DNA from: Kitasatospora sp. DSM 101779
GTDB lineage: Bacteria; Actinomycetota; Actinomycetes; Streptomycetales; Streptomycetaceae
Length of the DNA stretch: 52,415 nucleotides
Assembly (NCBI RefSeq): GCF_025655475.1
Contig: NZ_JAHTIK010000001.1
Coordinates: 1,050,957 to 1,103,371, forward strand
Reading direction: 5' to 3'
Shown: piece by piece, positions 8,414 to 16,549 of the stretch
Position numbering within the stretch: position 1 is the stretch's first letter
Layout of the letters: each line of letters starts with the position of its first letter
Position numbers and translations under genes: made by a program
The notes under the pieces: model-generated
Seen by the model: only the letters and a program-made list of their open reading frames with translations
Told to the model about the DNA's origin: nothing
The model's database searches: none

Positions 8414-9640
8414 ATGACCAACCCCGCGGTGGCCCTCCCTCCCGACACCGGCGGCCGTCGATGGCTGGCACCGGGTGTCCGCGGCATCGGGGCGGCCAGC
8501 TTCCTCGCCGACGTCGGGCACGAGATCCCCAGTGCCCTGCTGCCGTCCCTGCTGACGACGACGCTCGGCGCCCCGGCGGCCGCGCTGGGCGTGATCGAGG
8601 GCGTCTCGGACGCGCTCGCGGGCGCCGCCCGCTTCGGCGGCGGTGTGCTCGCGGACGACCCGGCCCGACGGCGCAAGGTCGCGGTCGGCGGCTACACCAC
8701 CACCGCCGTCCTCGGAGCGGCCGTGGCCGGTGCCACCACCGTGTGGCAGGTCGCTTTCCTGCGAGCCGCCTCCTGGACGGCGCGCGGCCTGCGCGTCCCG
8801 GCCCGCAACGCGCTGCTGGCCGACCTCGTCCCCGCGAGTGCGTACGGCCGGGCGTACGGGTTCGAGCGGATGATGGACAACCTCGGCGCGATCTTCGGCC
8901 CGCTCCTCGCGCTCGGTCTGGTTGCCTGGCTCGGGGTGCAGTGGGCGATCGGGCTGTCCGTCATCCCCGGTCTGCTGGCCGCCGCCGCGATCCTCTACGC
9001 GATCCGCCGCACTCCCCGCCCCACCGCTCGCGACAAGGTGCCGCTGAAGATCCGCATCAGGCCGCTGCTCAGCGGCAGTCTCGGCCGGCTGCTGGCCTCG
9101 GTCAGCGCGTTCGAGGCCGGCAACGTCGCCGCCACGCTGCTGATCCTGCGCGCCACCGAACTGCTGACACCCGCTCACGGCGACACCGGCGCCACCACGA
9201 TCGCGCTGGCCCTCTACACCGCGTACAACGTGGCCGCGGCCGCCACCTCGGTGCCCGCCGGGCGCCTGTCGGACCGACTCGGCACCCGCGGACCGGTGCT
9301 GGTGCTGGCCGGCGGCGTGGCCGCGTTCGCGCTCTCCTACGGCCTGTTCGCCGGCGCCGGTACAGGTGTCGCCGTACTGGCGGTGCCGTTCCTCCTGGCC
9401 GGGATCGGGATCGGCGCGGTCGAGACCGCAGAGCACGCCGCTGTTGCAGCCCTCGCCCCGAAGGAGTTGCGCGGCTCCACGTTCGGCCTGCTCGCGACTG
9501 TGCAGTCCCTGGGCAACCTGGCCGCGTCCGCCGTCGCCGGAGTGCTCTGGACGGCGGTGTCGCCCACCGCCGCCTTCGGCTACCTCGCCGCGTGGATGGT
9601 GATCGCTCTGGCCGGCCTGCTCTCCTCGGCACGCCGCTGA
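8414..9640 (+). CDS. MFS transporter in the arsenic module
   Basis: A 408-residue, roughly 12-helix major facilitator protein. It has 'SFLADVGHEIPSALLP' in helix 1, a large central hydrophobic repeat, and 'RLSDRLGTRGP' in the second-half loop (the MFS loop motif). It follows ArsR2 and ArsN1 on the same strand, 153 bases downstream, so it may export an organoarsenical or its acetylated product. MFS permeases (ArsQ-like, ArsK) are known in such clusters, but the exact substrate is inference. I used ATG 8414 rather than the upstream in-frame ATG at 8273 because the extra 47 residues are Arg/Cys-rich and unlike a membrane N-terminus. Confidence 0.85.
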   Translation: MTNPAVALPPDTGGRRWLAPGVRGIGAASFLADVGHEIPSALLPSLLTTTLGAPAAALGVIEGVSDALAGAARFGGGVLADDPARRRKVAVGGYTTTAVLGAAVAGATTVWQVAFLRAASWTARGLRVPARNALLADLVPASAYGRAYGFERMMDNLGAIFGPLLALGLVAWLGVQWAIGLSVIPGLLAAAAILYAIRRTPRPTARDKVPLKIRIRPLLSGSLGRLLASVSAFEAGNVAATLLILRATELLTPAHGDTGATTIALALYTAYNVAAAATSVPAGRLSDRLGTRGPVLVLAGGVAAFALSYGLFAGAGTGVAVLAVPFLLAGIGIGAVETAEHAAVAALAPKELRGSTFGLLATVQSLGNLAASAVAGVLWTAVSPTAAFGYLAAWMVIALAGLLSSARR

Positions 9641-9665
9641 CGGAGGACGGCCTCGGTGCGCGGCC

Positions 9666-10211
9666 TCAGATCCGTTCCTCACCGTCCAGGGTGAGCTGGC
9701 GGCGGTGGAAGTCGAAGTGCAGGGTGGGGTAGCGGTAGACGTCCGCGAGGGTCATGTAGTCCTTGAAGAACGGGTCCCAGCGCACGGGGTAGTGCATGCC
9801 GCGCGCAAGGTCGGCGTCCGACGCGCGGTCCAGCCCGCGGTGCAGGGCGGCGACGGCACGGTCGAACTGTGCTCCCGTCCGCCGTGGACCGATGACCTTC
9901 ACCGCCCCGCACGGCCCCAGACGGTTGACGAGGTCGAACGGAACGGTCGCCGCATCCAGTACGCGGGCGAACGCCCGGCCGGCGCCGCGCGGCAGGCGAC
10001 CGAAGAGGCGGACGAGCACCAGCAGGGCCCGCACCACGATGAAGCCGAACAGCATGTGCCACAGCAGCTGTTCGTTCGTCCACCGCGTGCCGCGGGTGGG
10101 GCGGGCGAGGTCGTCGGCACTCGCCGTCTCCAGCAGCCGGTGGAACTCCGAGCGCGCACGCTCCATTTCGCCATGGACTTCCTGCCGGTCCATCGGCGCG
10201 CTGCCGATCAT
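9666..10211 (-). CDS. DinB-like four-helix protein
   Basis: A 181-residue protein with the DinB/DfsB pattern: 'WTNEQLLWHMLFGF' supplying a metal-ligand His near 55 and a C-terminal HFDFHRRQL motif with two more His. In actinobacteria many DinB-superfamily proteins are mycothiol-dependent transferases or isomerases. It sits between two ars modules and ends 25 bases from the convergent MFS gene. The start at 10211 is chosen for the upstream GGAGAAGG; the ATG at 10193 has no ribosome site. A role in thiol-arsenic chemistry would be speculation. Confidence 0.75.
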   Translation of the reverse strand: MIGSAPMDRQEVHGEMERARSEFHRLLETASADDLARPTRGTRWTNEQLLWHMLFGFIVVRALLVLVRLFGRLPRGAGRAFARVLDAATVPFDLVNRLGPCGAVKVIGPRRTGAQFDRAVAALHRGLDRASDADLARGMHYPVRWDPFFKDYMTLADVYRYPTLHFDFHRRQLTLDGEERI

Positions 10212-10339
10212 GGTCCACCAGCCTTCTCCGCACCCGTCCCGGACACCCGGGTTGGCATGATGCCCTCCCCGCTCCGCCTCCACGCGTCCACGAGCCCGGC
10301 GCGGGAGCGACGGCCCTGCGGACAGCCCGCTTTTGCCGC

Positions 10340-10731
10340 TCAGGCCGGCAGGTCCTCGATCTCGCGCACGAGCGTGCGCGGTGCGGCCGACGTCGACGAG
10401 GGTGGCGGGGGGATCAGACCGCCGTCCTCGGCGTTCTCCACGGCGCGGACGTGCACGGGGCAGTGGACAAGGCGGTGGACGGGCAGCTCGTACCGCTCCT
10501 CGTACTCGGTCGGGCAGAGTGGGGGCACCTCCCGGCCCAGGACGGGCGGAGATTGGGCGGCCGGGGAGAACGGGCGGAGGCTGTCCCAGGAGTGCTGCCA
10601 TGCGCCGCCGGGCGACGGGGCGGCGCGAGGATCGCGAAGTCCAGTCCGGCGCGCCGCAGGTGGTACCCGGCGGCGAGGCCGGCCTGGGCCGCTCCGACGA
10701 CCAGGACCTGGACGCGCCGGACGGCGCTCAC
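10340..10731 (-). pseudogene. Truncated, frameshifted ArsO-like flavoprotein
   Basis: Beginning at a GTG that overlaps the aquaporin stop (GTGA at 10728-10731), the frame encodes VQVLVVGAAQAGLAAGYHL, an FAD-binding fold (GxGxxG degraded to GAAQAG). Near 10601-10605 the conserved continuation WQHSWDSLRPFSPA is in the +1 frame, so a single-base shift is inferred. That frame continues through ERYELPVHR to a stop at 10340, giving only about 130 codons of a roughly 350-residue family. The NAD(P) domain is gone. It looks like a decayed copy of the flavoprotein class encoded intact at 5189-6577. Confidence 0.75.
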
Positions 10732-11510
10732 GAGGCGTCGGCCTTGCGGCCCGCGCGGTGGGTGAAGATCAGCGCCACCAGGACGAGCCCCACGACGCCG
10801 CCGATGAGCTGCATGCCGATGAACCCGGGCACCGAGGACGGCGCGATGCCGGCGAAGGTGTCCGTGAACGCCCGGCCGATGGTGACGGCCGGGTTGGCGA
10901 ACGAGGTGGAGGAGGTGAACCAGTACGCGGCGCCGATGTAGGAGGCGACCGCGACGGGGGCGAACCGCAGCAGGTCGCTCTTGGCCAGACCGAAGATCAG
11001 CAGGATCAGGCCGGCGGTGGCGACGACCTCGCCGAGCAGCAGGTGCCCGGCGGAGCGGTCGTGGGTGGACCACGTCACCAGGGCCCGGCCGAACATGGCG
11101 TCGGCGAGGACCGCTCCGCCGATCGCACCGGCGATCTGGGCGGGAACGTAGGCGGCGACCTCGCGCGCTCCGAGGCCCTTCCGGTCCTCGCGGCCGGTCC
11201 ACCACTCGGCGAGGGTGACGACGGGGTTGAAGTGCGCGCCGGAGACGGGGCCGAGCAGCAGGATCAGGACGCCGAGGCCGAACACGGTGGCCAGCGAGTT
11301 GGCGAGCAGCCGCAGGCCGACATCCTGGGTGAGTGCGCTGGCCTGGATGCCGGAGCCGACCACGACCGCGACCAGGGCGGCGGTGCCGACCAGCTCTGCC
11401 GCCACCCGGTTGAGCAGCGGTACCGCGGGCGGCTCGACCGCCAGCGGCTCCTCGGCGCCCTCCGCGTTCGCACGGCTCACAGGGTCCGTCCCGGATCTCG
11501 TCTCGTCCAT
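10728..11510 (-). CDS. Aquaporin/GlpF-family channel in ars operon
   Basis: A 260-residue MIP channel with six membrane segments. The first pore loop reads GAHFNPV (NPV instead of NPA) and the second FANPAVTIGRAF is canonical. Actinobacterial ars clusters often pair such channels with ArsC, so that arsenite produced from arsenate flows out down its gradient; that role is inference from context. It lies 61 bases downstream of arsR3 on the same strand and is coupled at its 3' end to the flavoprotein remnant. Start is uncertain: ATG 11510 is used, but TTG 11519 has better spacing from GAGGA, and GTG 11525 is also in frame. Confidence 0.85.
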   Translation of the reverse strand: MDETRSGTDPVSRANAEGAEEPLAVEPPAVPLLNRVAAELVGTAALVAVVVGSGIQASALTQDVGLRLLANSLATVFGLGVLILLLGPVSGAHFNPVVTLAEWWTGREDRKGLGAREVAAYVPAQIAGAIGGAVLADAMFGRALVTWSTHDRSAGHLLLGEVVATAGLILLIFGLAKSDLLRFAPVAVASYIGAAYWFTSSTSFANPAVTIGRAFTDTFAGIAPSSVPGFIGMQLIGGVVGLVLVALIFTHRAGRKADAS

Positions 11511-11571
11511 GACACTCAAGGACACTCCTCGTACAGGGCGGGACAGGCCGCCGGTGGGGGCTGTGGGGGTT

Positions 11572-11877
11572 TCAGCAGGCGCGTTTGCGGCCCGCTGCCT
11601 CGCGGGCGGTGGCGGCCAGCCCGGCGAACTCCGCCGCGACGGCCTCGAGGGCGTCGGGGCGCAGCGAGTAGTAGGTGAAGCGGCCGCACGGCTCGGTGTC
11701 GACCAGCCCCGCGTCCCGGAGGATCCTGAGGTGGTTCGACAGGTTGGTCTGCCGGGCGCCGGTCTCCTCGACGAGGTGGGTCGTGCACAGGGCCTCCTGG
11801 GCGAGCAGCGCGAGGATCTGGATCCTCAGCGGGTCGGCCAGGGCCCTCAACACATCACTGTCGACTGACATCACCAT
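11572..11877 (-). CDS. arsR: ArsR-family repressor of the second ars module
   Basis: A 101-residue winged helix with 'LRALADPLRIQIL' at 10-22, helix ARQTNLSNHLRIL near 41-53 and TYYSLRP wing. Three cysteines: Cys31 (EALCTTHL), Cys64 (EPCGR) and the C-terminal residue Cys101. This pattern differs from the ArsR encoded at 6996 and is common in actinobacterial arsR genes beside aquaporin and arsC. It heads the leftward arsR-aquaporin operon and diverges from arsC. The start ATG-GTG-ATG cluster at 11877-11869 has no ribosome site, so the exact start is uncertain. Confidence 0.85.
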   Translation of the reverse strand: MVMSVDSDVLRALADPLRIQILALLAQEALCTTHLVEETGARQTNLSNHLRILRDAGLVDTEPCGRFTYYSLRPDALEAVAAEFAGLAATAREAAGRKRAC

Positions 11878-11979
11878 GGGCTGATACGTTAGCGGTGGTC
11901 GGGGGAAATCCCAAGCACACGGCCCTGCCGGGCCTGAGATGCGCCGTGCCCCGCCGCGGGTCTCGATGGAGGAAGAGCC

Positions 11980-12402
11980 ATGCCCACCACCGCTTCCGCG
12001 TCCGTGCTGTTCGTCTGCATCCACAATGCGGGCCGCTCCCAGATGGCCGCCGGCTTCCTGCGCCACCTCGCGGGCGACCGCGTCGAGGTCCGCTCGGCCG
12101 GCTCCATGCCCGGGGACAGGATCAACCCGTCGGCGGTCGCCGCGATGGCCGAGCTCGGCATCGACATCTCCGACCAGCAGCCGAAGGTCCTGACCGCCGA
12201 CGCCGTCCAGGCGTCGGACTACGTGATCACCATGGGCTGCGGCGACGCCTGCCCGTACTTCCCCGGCAAGAAGTACCTGGACTGGAAGCTCGACGACCCG
12301 GCGGGTCAGGGCGTCGAGGCGGTCCGACCCATCCGTGACGCGATCGAGCGCCTCGTCGAGGGCCTGATCGCCGAGATCGACGCCGAGCAGCAGGACAACT
12401 GA
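11980..12402 (+). CDS. arsC: Arsenate reductase ArsC, low-molecular-weight phosphatase fold
   Basis: A 140-residue protein with the phosphatase loop Cys13-(X5)-Arg19 (CIHNAGRS), further cysteines at 87 and 91 (MGCGDACP) that can form the redox relay, and the conserved acid Asp105 in DWKLDDP. It reduces As(V) to As(III) using thioredoxin or mycothiol/mycoredoxin; the sequence alone does not settle which, though actinomycetes use both. Divergent from arsR3/aquaporin. Strong ribosome site GGAGGAAGAG before the ATG. Confidence 0.9.
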   Translation: MPTTASASVLFVCIHNAGRSQMAAGFLRHLAGDRVEVRSAGSMPGDRINPSAVAAMAELGIDISDQQPKVLTADAVQASDYVITMGCGDACPYFPGKKYLDWKLDDPAGQGVEAVRPIRDAIERLVEGLIAEIDAEQQDN

Positions 12403-12539
12403 GACCCCCTCAGCGAGCCCACCGACGTGCGCCGGGTCGTCGGGTCCGCCTTCGTCGGCAGCCCGCTCACCACCACCCACGACGCGATGGGCTAGGGTCT
12501 CGGCGTGCATCGGCCCGCGCCGAACCCGGCCCTCCCCGA

Positions 12540-13805
12540 ATGAGCCTCGCCCGCGCATTGGTCGATGTCCGGCCCTTGCGGACGTCCCTGCTGTTCCGGC
12601 GGTTGCTGATCGGGCGCACGGTGTCCACGCTCGGCAGCTTCATGACCATGGTCACCGTCATGTTCCAGGTGTGGGACACGACCCGCAGTGCGGTGTGGAG
12701 CGGGGCGGTGGGGCTGGCGCAGGCCCTGCCGACGATCGGCATCGGTCTGTTCGCGGGATCCTGGGTCGACCGGGCCGACCGGCGCCGCGTCTACCTTCTC
12801 GGCAATGCCGGCCAGGCGGCCTGTTCACTGCTGCTGGCGGTTCAGGGGTTCGTCGGGCACGTTCCGGTGGCCGTCGTGCTGGCACTGGTGGCGGTACAGG
12901 CGTCGTTCGGGGCGGTCGGTGCGCCCGCGGCGGGGGTGTTCGTACCGCGGCTGCTGCCGAAGGACCAGGTCGCCGCGGGCTTGGCGCTGAACCAGGTCAC
13001 CGGGCAGGCGATGATGCTGCTCGGTCCGGCCGTCGCCGGTGTCGTGCTCGGCGGGTGGGGCATCGGCGCCTGCTACCTGCTGGACGCCGTCAGCTTCGGG
13101 GTCTCCTTCGCTTCGGCCTTCGGTCTGCCCGCGATGCCGCCCGTGGGCGAGGGGTCCCGTCCGGGCCTGGGCGGCGTTGCGGACGGGCTGCGCTTCCTGA
13201 CCGGCCACCGCGTGGTGCGCGGCGCGCTGCTGACGGACCTGGCCGCCACCGTACTGGCCATGCCGGCCAGCCTCTTCCCGCTGGTCAACAGCGAGCGTTT
13301 CGGCGGCAACCCGCGCACGCTCGGGCTGTTCCTCTCCGCTCTCGCCGTGGGTGGCGTCGCCGCGACCGCGTTCTCCGGGCCCGTCACCCGGCTGGCGAGG
13401 CCCGGTCCGGTGATGCTCTGCGCGGCCGGTACGTGGGGCGCGGCGCTCGCCGGGTTCGGCCTGACGACCAGTGCGTGGGCGGGCCTGGGGCTCCTGGTGG
13501 TGGCCGGGGCGGCGGACGCGCTGGCCGTCCTCTCCCGCGCCACGATCGTGCAGACCTGTACTCCCGATGCGCTGCTCGGCCGGGTGACGGCCGCGGAGAC
13601 GATCGTCGGCCAGGCGGGACCCCAGGTGGGGAACCTGCGGGCCGGCGCGGTCGCCGGATGGTCGTCGGGCGCGACCGCCCTGGTCACGGGTGGGGTGCTG
13701 TGTCTGGCGGCGGTGGCCGCGGTCGGCACGTCGACCCCGGAACTGCGCCGCCGGAGCGGGTCGGCGAGGGCCGGGAAGCCCCTGGCCCCGGGCGAGCCGG
13801 CCTGA
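12540..13805 (+). CDS. MFS transporter, EntS/MFS_3-like
   Basis: A 421-residue transporter with about 12 hydrophobic segments. 'GSWVDRADRRRVYLLGN' (loop 2-3 MFS motif A form) is near 74-90. 'FVPRLLPKDQVAAGLALNQ' and the following helix are typical of the MFS_3 (enterobactin-exporter-like) group. It starts 137 bases after arsC on the same strand, so co-transcription is possible but unproven. The substrate is not predictable from sequence. The start ATG lacks a clear ribosome site. Confidence 0.8.
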   Translation: MSLARALVDVRPLRTSLLFRRLLIGRTVSTLGSFMTMVTVMFQVWDTTRSAVWSGAVGLAQALPTIGIGLFAGSWVDRADRRRVYLLGNAGQAACSLLLAVQGFVGHVPVAVVLALVAVQASFGAVGAPAAGVFVPRLLPKDQVAAGLALNQVTGQAMMLLGPAVAGVVLGGWGIGACYLLDAVSFGVSFASAFGLPAMPPVGEGSRPGLGGVADGLRFLTGHRVVRGALLTDLAATVLAMPASLFPLVNSERFGGNPRTLGLFLSALAVGGVAATAFSGPVTRLARPGPVMLCAAGTWGAALAGFGLTTSAWAGLGLLVVAGAADALAVLSRATIVQTCTPDALLGRVTAAETIVGQAGPQVGNLRAGAVAGWSSGATALVTGGVLCLAAVAAVGTSTPELRRRSGSARAGKPLAPGEPA

Positions 13806-13989
13806 CCGACCCCTGCCGGCGCTGTCGGCGCTGTCGGCGGACGGCCGCGCCCGCAGGCCCGACCGCGCCGAACACGTCCGCGACCGCATTCCCCTGCACA
13901 CCGATCTGCTCACGGCGCGGCGCAGCACCCCCGGCACGGAAAGACCACCGCCCCGAACGACCGTCCGACCGCTCCGGCAGGATGGCCTC

Positions 13990-14607
13990 ATGACGGACGG
14001 TCGGTTCACGGTGCGGGTCCCGCGCCCGGATCTGGCGCTCCTCGACGCGCTGGTCGAGCGGCACGCTGCGGACGAACGCGAGCTGATGCACCAGTGGCGC
14101 GCGCGGCACCGGCACCTGCCGGCAGGGGAGCTGGCCTCCGCCCACCGCCGCCTGCGGGTGGAGGTGGCGGCAGAACGCGCGGCCGGGCGTCTGCTCGGCA
14201 CCCGCAGCCTGCTGGTCGCGCACGGCCTGCACACCGAGTTGCGCGAGCGCGGCTGGGACAGGGACTGGCCGGACCCTGGCGAGGCCCGCTGGCGCCGGGT
14301 CGCCCCCGGCCGGCCCGGCGACGGAGCCGGGACGGCCGATCCGACCGTCCCGGCGCCTGTCGAGCTGCCCGGTGATCTCGCACAGCGGCTGACGCGGGCC
14401 TGCCACTGGCACCTCCAGGACCACCGACGGCAGCACCGTGCGACGCTGGACCGCCGGCACGGAGGGCGTGAAGCCTGGTCGCGGAAGGCGGACCGGGGGG
14501 ACGCGGACGTGCTCGCCCACCTCGAGGCGTTCCGCGCCGGCATCGTCACGGAGGCCCAGGTGCTGCGGGCCGCCGTCGAACGGATCCTCACCCCGGCCCG
14601 ACGCTGA
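13990..14607 (+). CDS. Hypothetical protein with RHH-like N-terminus
   Basis: A 205-residue, strongly charged, mostly helical protein. The first 25 residues (RFTVRVPRPDLALLDALVER) look like a ribbon-helix-helix N-terminus (beta strand then helix), but the second half matches no family I recognise. No signal or membrane segment. ATG preceded by GGATGG. Codon use is normal for the window, which supports a real gene; function unknown. Confidence 0.55.
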   Translation: MTDGRFTVRVPRPDLALLDALVERHAADERELMHQWRARHRHLPAGELASAHRRLRVEVAAERAAGRLLGTRSLLVAHGLHTELRERGWDRDWPDPGEARWRRVAPGRPGDGAGTADPTVPAPVELPGDLAQRLTRACHWHLQDHRRQHRATLDRRHGGREAWSRKADRGDADVLAHLEAFRAGIVTEAQVLRAAVERILTPARR

Positions 14608-15113
14608 GGCGCTGCGTCGGGCTCGACGGTCCGCAGCGCTCTCAGCGGCCCGCGGCGCCACGGGACGCGGACGGTGCCGTGCACACCGACGGTGCACGCC
14701 CGGGGGCCGGGTGGCACCTGGCGGGTCCCGCTTGAGGAGGTCGGGCCTGCCGGGTGCCGCCGGTGGCCCCGGACGGGCGTGCTCGGCGTCCGACGACGAT
14801 CCGACCGGAGCGCCACCGGGCGCACCACCGGAGTGGGACACCACTCGGGCGAACGATCCTCAGGTGATCGAACAGCAGTGCCCGCGGGGCTCGTCCGGGA
14901 AATCCCCCGCCCGCCGGGCGAGGTCGTCGAGGTGCGCGCACGGTTGCGGAGCACGGGATGTGACGATACGTCACTGGATAGTTGCACAAAGAAGTGGCGG
15001 CAGGGGTATCGGATCCGTGCCGCGGCGCGCGTAGCCTGATGCGCGCAGTGGCGCACACATAGTCACCGCACCTTCATCACGCAATCTGCGTGAATCGACG
15101 CCATGGAGACCCC
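14608..15113. other. Intergenic region upstream of the DUF3050 gene
   Basis: About 500 bases without a convincing gene. Short open frames on both strands are low-complexity and lack ribosome sites or family resemblance. The right end holds an inverted repeat at 14960-14974 and lower-GC sequence (14970-15000), likely the promoter of the downstream gene. Confidence 0.5.
14960..14974. promoter_or_regulatory. Inverted repeat upstream of DUF3050 gene
   Basis: GTGACG-ATA-CGTCAC, a perfect 6-bp dyad with a 3-bp centre, lies 139 bases before the ATG at 15114 in a locally AT-richer stretch. This is the form of a dimeric repressor site; the binding protein is unknown. Confidence 0.45.
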
Positions 15114-15905
15114 ATGAGTTCTGACCGTTACCACTGGGACCGCTCGCACCCCGGGCTCACCGCCCTGCGCGAGGCCATCGAGCCGGTGCGCCAGGAGGTC
15201 GTCGGTCACCCGATCTACCGGCGGATCGACTCCGTCGAGCGGGTCCGGGCCTTCCAGGAGCACCACGTCTTCGCGGTCTGGGACTTCATGTCGCTGCTCA
15301 AGTGCCTGCAGCGGCAGCTGACCTGCGTGGAGCTGCCGTGGGTGCCGGCCGGCCCGACCGCGAGCCGCAGACTGATCAACGAGATCGTCCTGGTCGAGGA
15401 GAGCGACGAACTCGGCGAGGGCTACACCAGCCACTTCGAGCTCTACGTGGACGGGATGGCCCGGGCCGGCGCCGACACCACCTCCGTGGACGCCTTCCTC
15501 GGCCGTCTCCGCCGCGGCACCGGCGTGGCCGAGGCGGCCAAGGACGCCGATGTGCCGGCCGCGGCGGCCGACTTCGTCGCGGTGACCTGGGACATCATCG
15601 AGAACGCGCCGGTGCACTGCCAGGCCGCCGCTTTCGCCTTCGGGCGCGAGGACCTGATCCCGGAGATGTTCGAGCAGGTGATCCGGATCGAGGACGCGGA
15701 CGGCCGGTTGACGGTCTTCAAGGACTACCTGGCCCGCCACATCGAGGTGGACGGCGAGCAGCACACGCCGATGGCGATGCAGATGCTGATCGACCTGTGC
15801 GGCGACGACGCGGAGCGCTGGGACGAGTGCGCCACGACGGTGCGCCGGGCGCTCGGCGCCCGCGTAGCGCTCTGGGACGGCATCCTGGCGGCCTTCGGCG
15901 CCTGA
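15114..15905 (+). CDS. DUF3050 family haem-oxygenase-like protein
   Basis: A 263-residue all-helical protein of the DUF3050 family, related to haem-oxygenase-like di-iron (HDO) enzymes. Potential metal ligands are visible in the expected places: [10 protein letters not shown] near 49-58, VEESDE near 95-100, SHFELY near 106-111, [12 protein letters not shown] near 172-183 and [10 protein letters not shown] near 210-219. The reaction is unknown; HDO relatives oxidise amino or fatty acids. ATG with GGAGACC upstream; a GTG 24 bases earlier is in frame but poorer. It is followed by a strong hairpin and convergent genes, so monocistronic. Confidence 0.8.
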   Translation: MSSDRYHWDRSHPGLTALREAIEPVRQEVVGHPIYRRIDSVERVRAFQEHHVFAVWDFMSLLKCLQRQLTCVELPWVPAGPTASRRLINEIVLVEESDELGEGYTSHFELYVDGMARAGADTTSVDAFLGRLRRGTGVAEAAKDADVPAAAADFVAVTWDIIENAPVHCQAAAFAFGREDLIPEMFEQVIRIEDADGRLTVFKDYLARHIEVDGEQHTPMAMQMLIDLCGDDAERWDECATTVRRALGARVALWDGILAAFGA

Positions 15906-15948
15906 CCCCGGGCCGGCCGCCTTCCGGGGCCGCGGCCGACGCGACGAC

Positions 15949-15975
15949 GACCGGCCCGCCCCGGGTGGGCCGGTC
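15949..15975. terminator. Bidirectional hairpin terminator
   Basis: GACCGGCCC / GGGCCGGTC, a perfect 9-bp stem with a 9-base loop, between the convergent DUF3050 gene and the leftward gene ending at 16010. Confidence 0.7.
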
Positions 15976-16009
15976 CCTTCGGCGGCGAGGCGCGGCCAGC
16001 GGGATCCGG

Positions 16010-16549
16010 TCAGGGCGTGGGCGTGCCAGGCCGCGGTGCGCGCCGCACCGCGGCCACCCGCACGTCCTCTCGTTCCGGGACAGCGAACGGCTCGACGGTC
16101 ACGCCGTCGGCCGTGCCGGTGACCTCCAGGACCAGGTTGTCGCCCATGAAGCGCAGGTCGATCCGCACCCGTGGCGCACCCGCGAGGTCGGCCGTCCGGT
16201 GGATCCGCGAGACCGGGTGGTCGAGGCCGGCCAGCCGGTCGCGCATCGACTCGGAGCTGCTCGTGCGGGTGGGGGCGAACGCCGCGCGGATGCGCTCGGC
16301 GTGCTCGTCGCCGGCACACTCGTCGACGTCCGTCAGCGGCACCTCCTCCAGCGGCGCGGGACCGGTGGCGGCGGCGGACGGTTCCGGCAGCCGGGCGGCT
16401 TCCGAAGGCAGCGGGACCGGTATGTCCCCGTCGGCGTTCGGGTGCCGGGCGGGGGGTGGGGAGGGGGATCTTCCGCGTGGCCGCCATCCCGGAGGTCGGC
16501 GATCTCCGTGCCCATGAGTACGCGCACTCACTTCCCGGCGGCCCGACAC
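16010..16549 (-). CDS. Hypothetical protein, N-terminus uncertain
   Basis: A 179-residue reading frame. The C-terminal half (about residues 75-179) looks like real protein, with 'ECAGDEHAERIRAAF' and a beta-rich 'VRIDLRFMGDNLVLEVTG' segment. The first 50 residues are Arg/Pro/Gly-rich and doubtful. A competing start in another frame (ATG around 16515) followed by a G-run near 16450-16465 could mean a frameshift or sequencing error there. No family recognised. It overlaps the 3' end of the luciferase-domain gene by 22 bases. Confidence 0.5.
   Translation of the reverse strand: MSGRREVSARTHGHGDRRPPGWRPRGRSPSPPPARHPNADGDIPVPLPSEAARLPEPSAAATGPAPLEEVPLTDVDECAGDEHAERIRAAFAPTRTSSSESMRDRLAGLDHPVSRIHRTADLAGAPRVRIDLRFMGDNLVLEVTGTADGVTVEPFAVPEREDVRVAAVRRAPRPGTPTP

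Noticed and set aside
11870..11885. ATCA-N8-TGAT dyad at the third arsR start
   Set aside because: Only four-base arms; could be chance, so not annotated as an operator.
14642..15058. Open frames on both strands in the gap before DUF3050
   Set aside because: Low-complexity Arg/Gly products, no ribosome sites and no family match.
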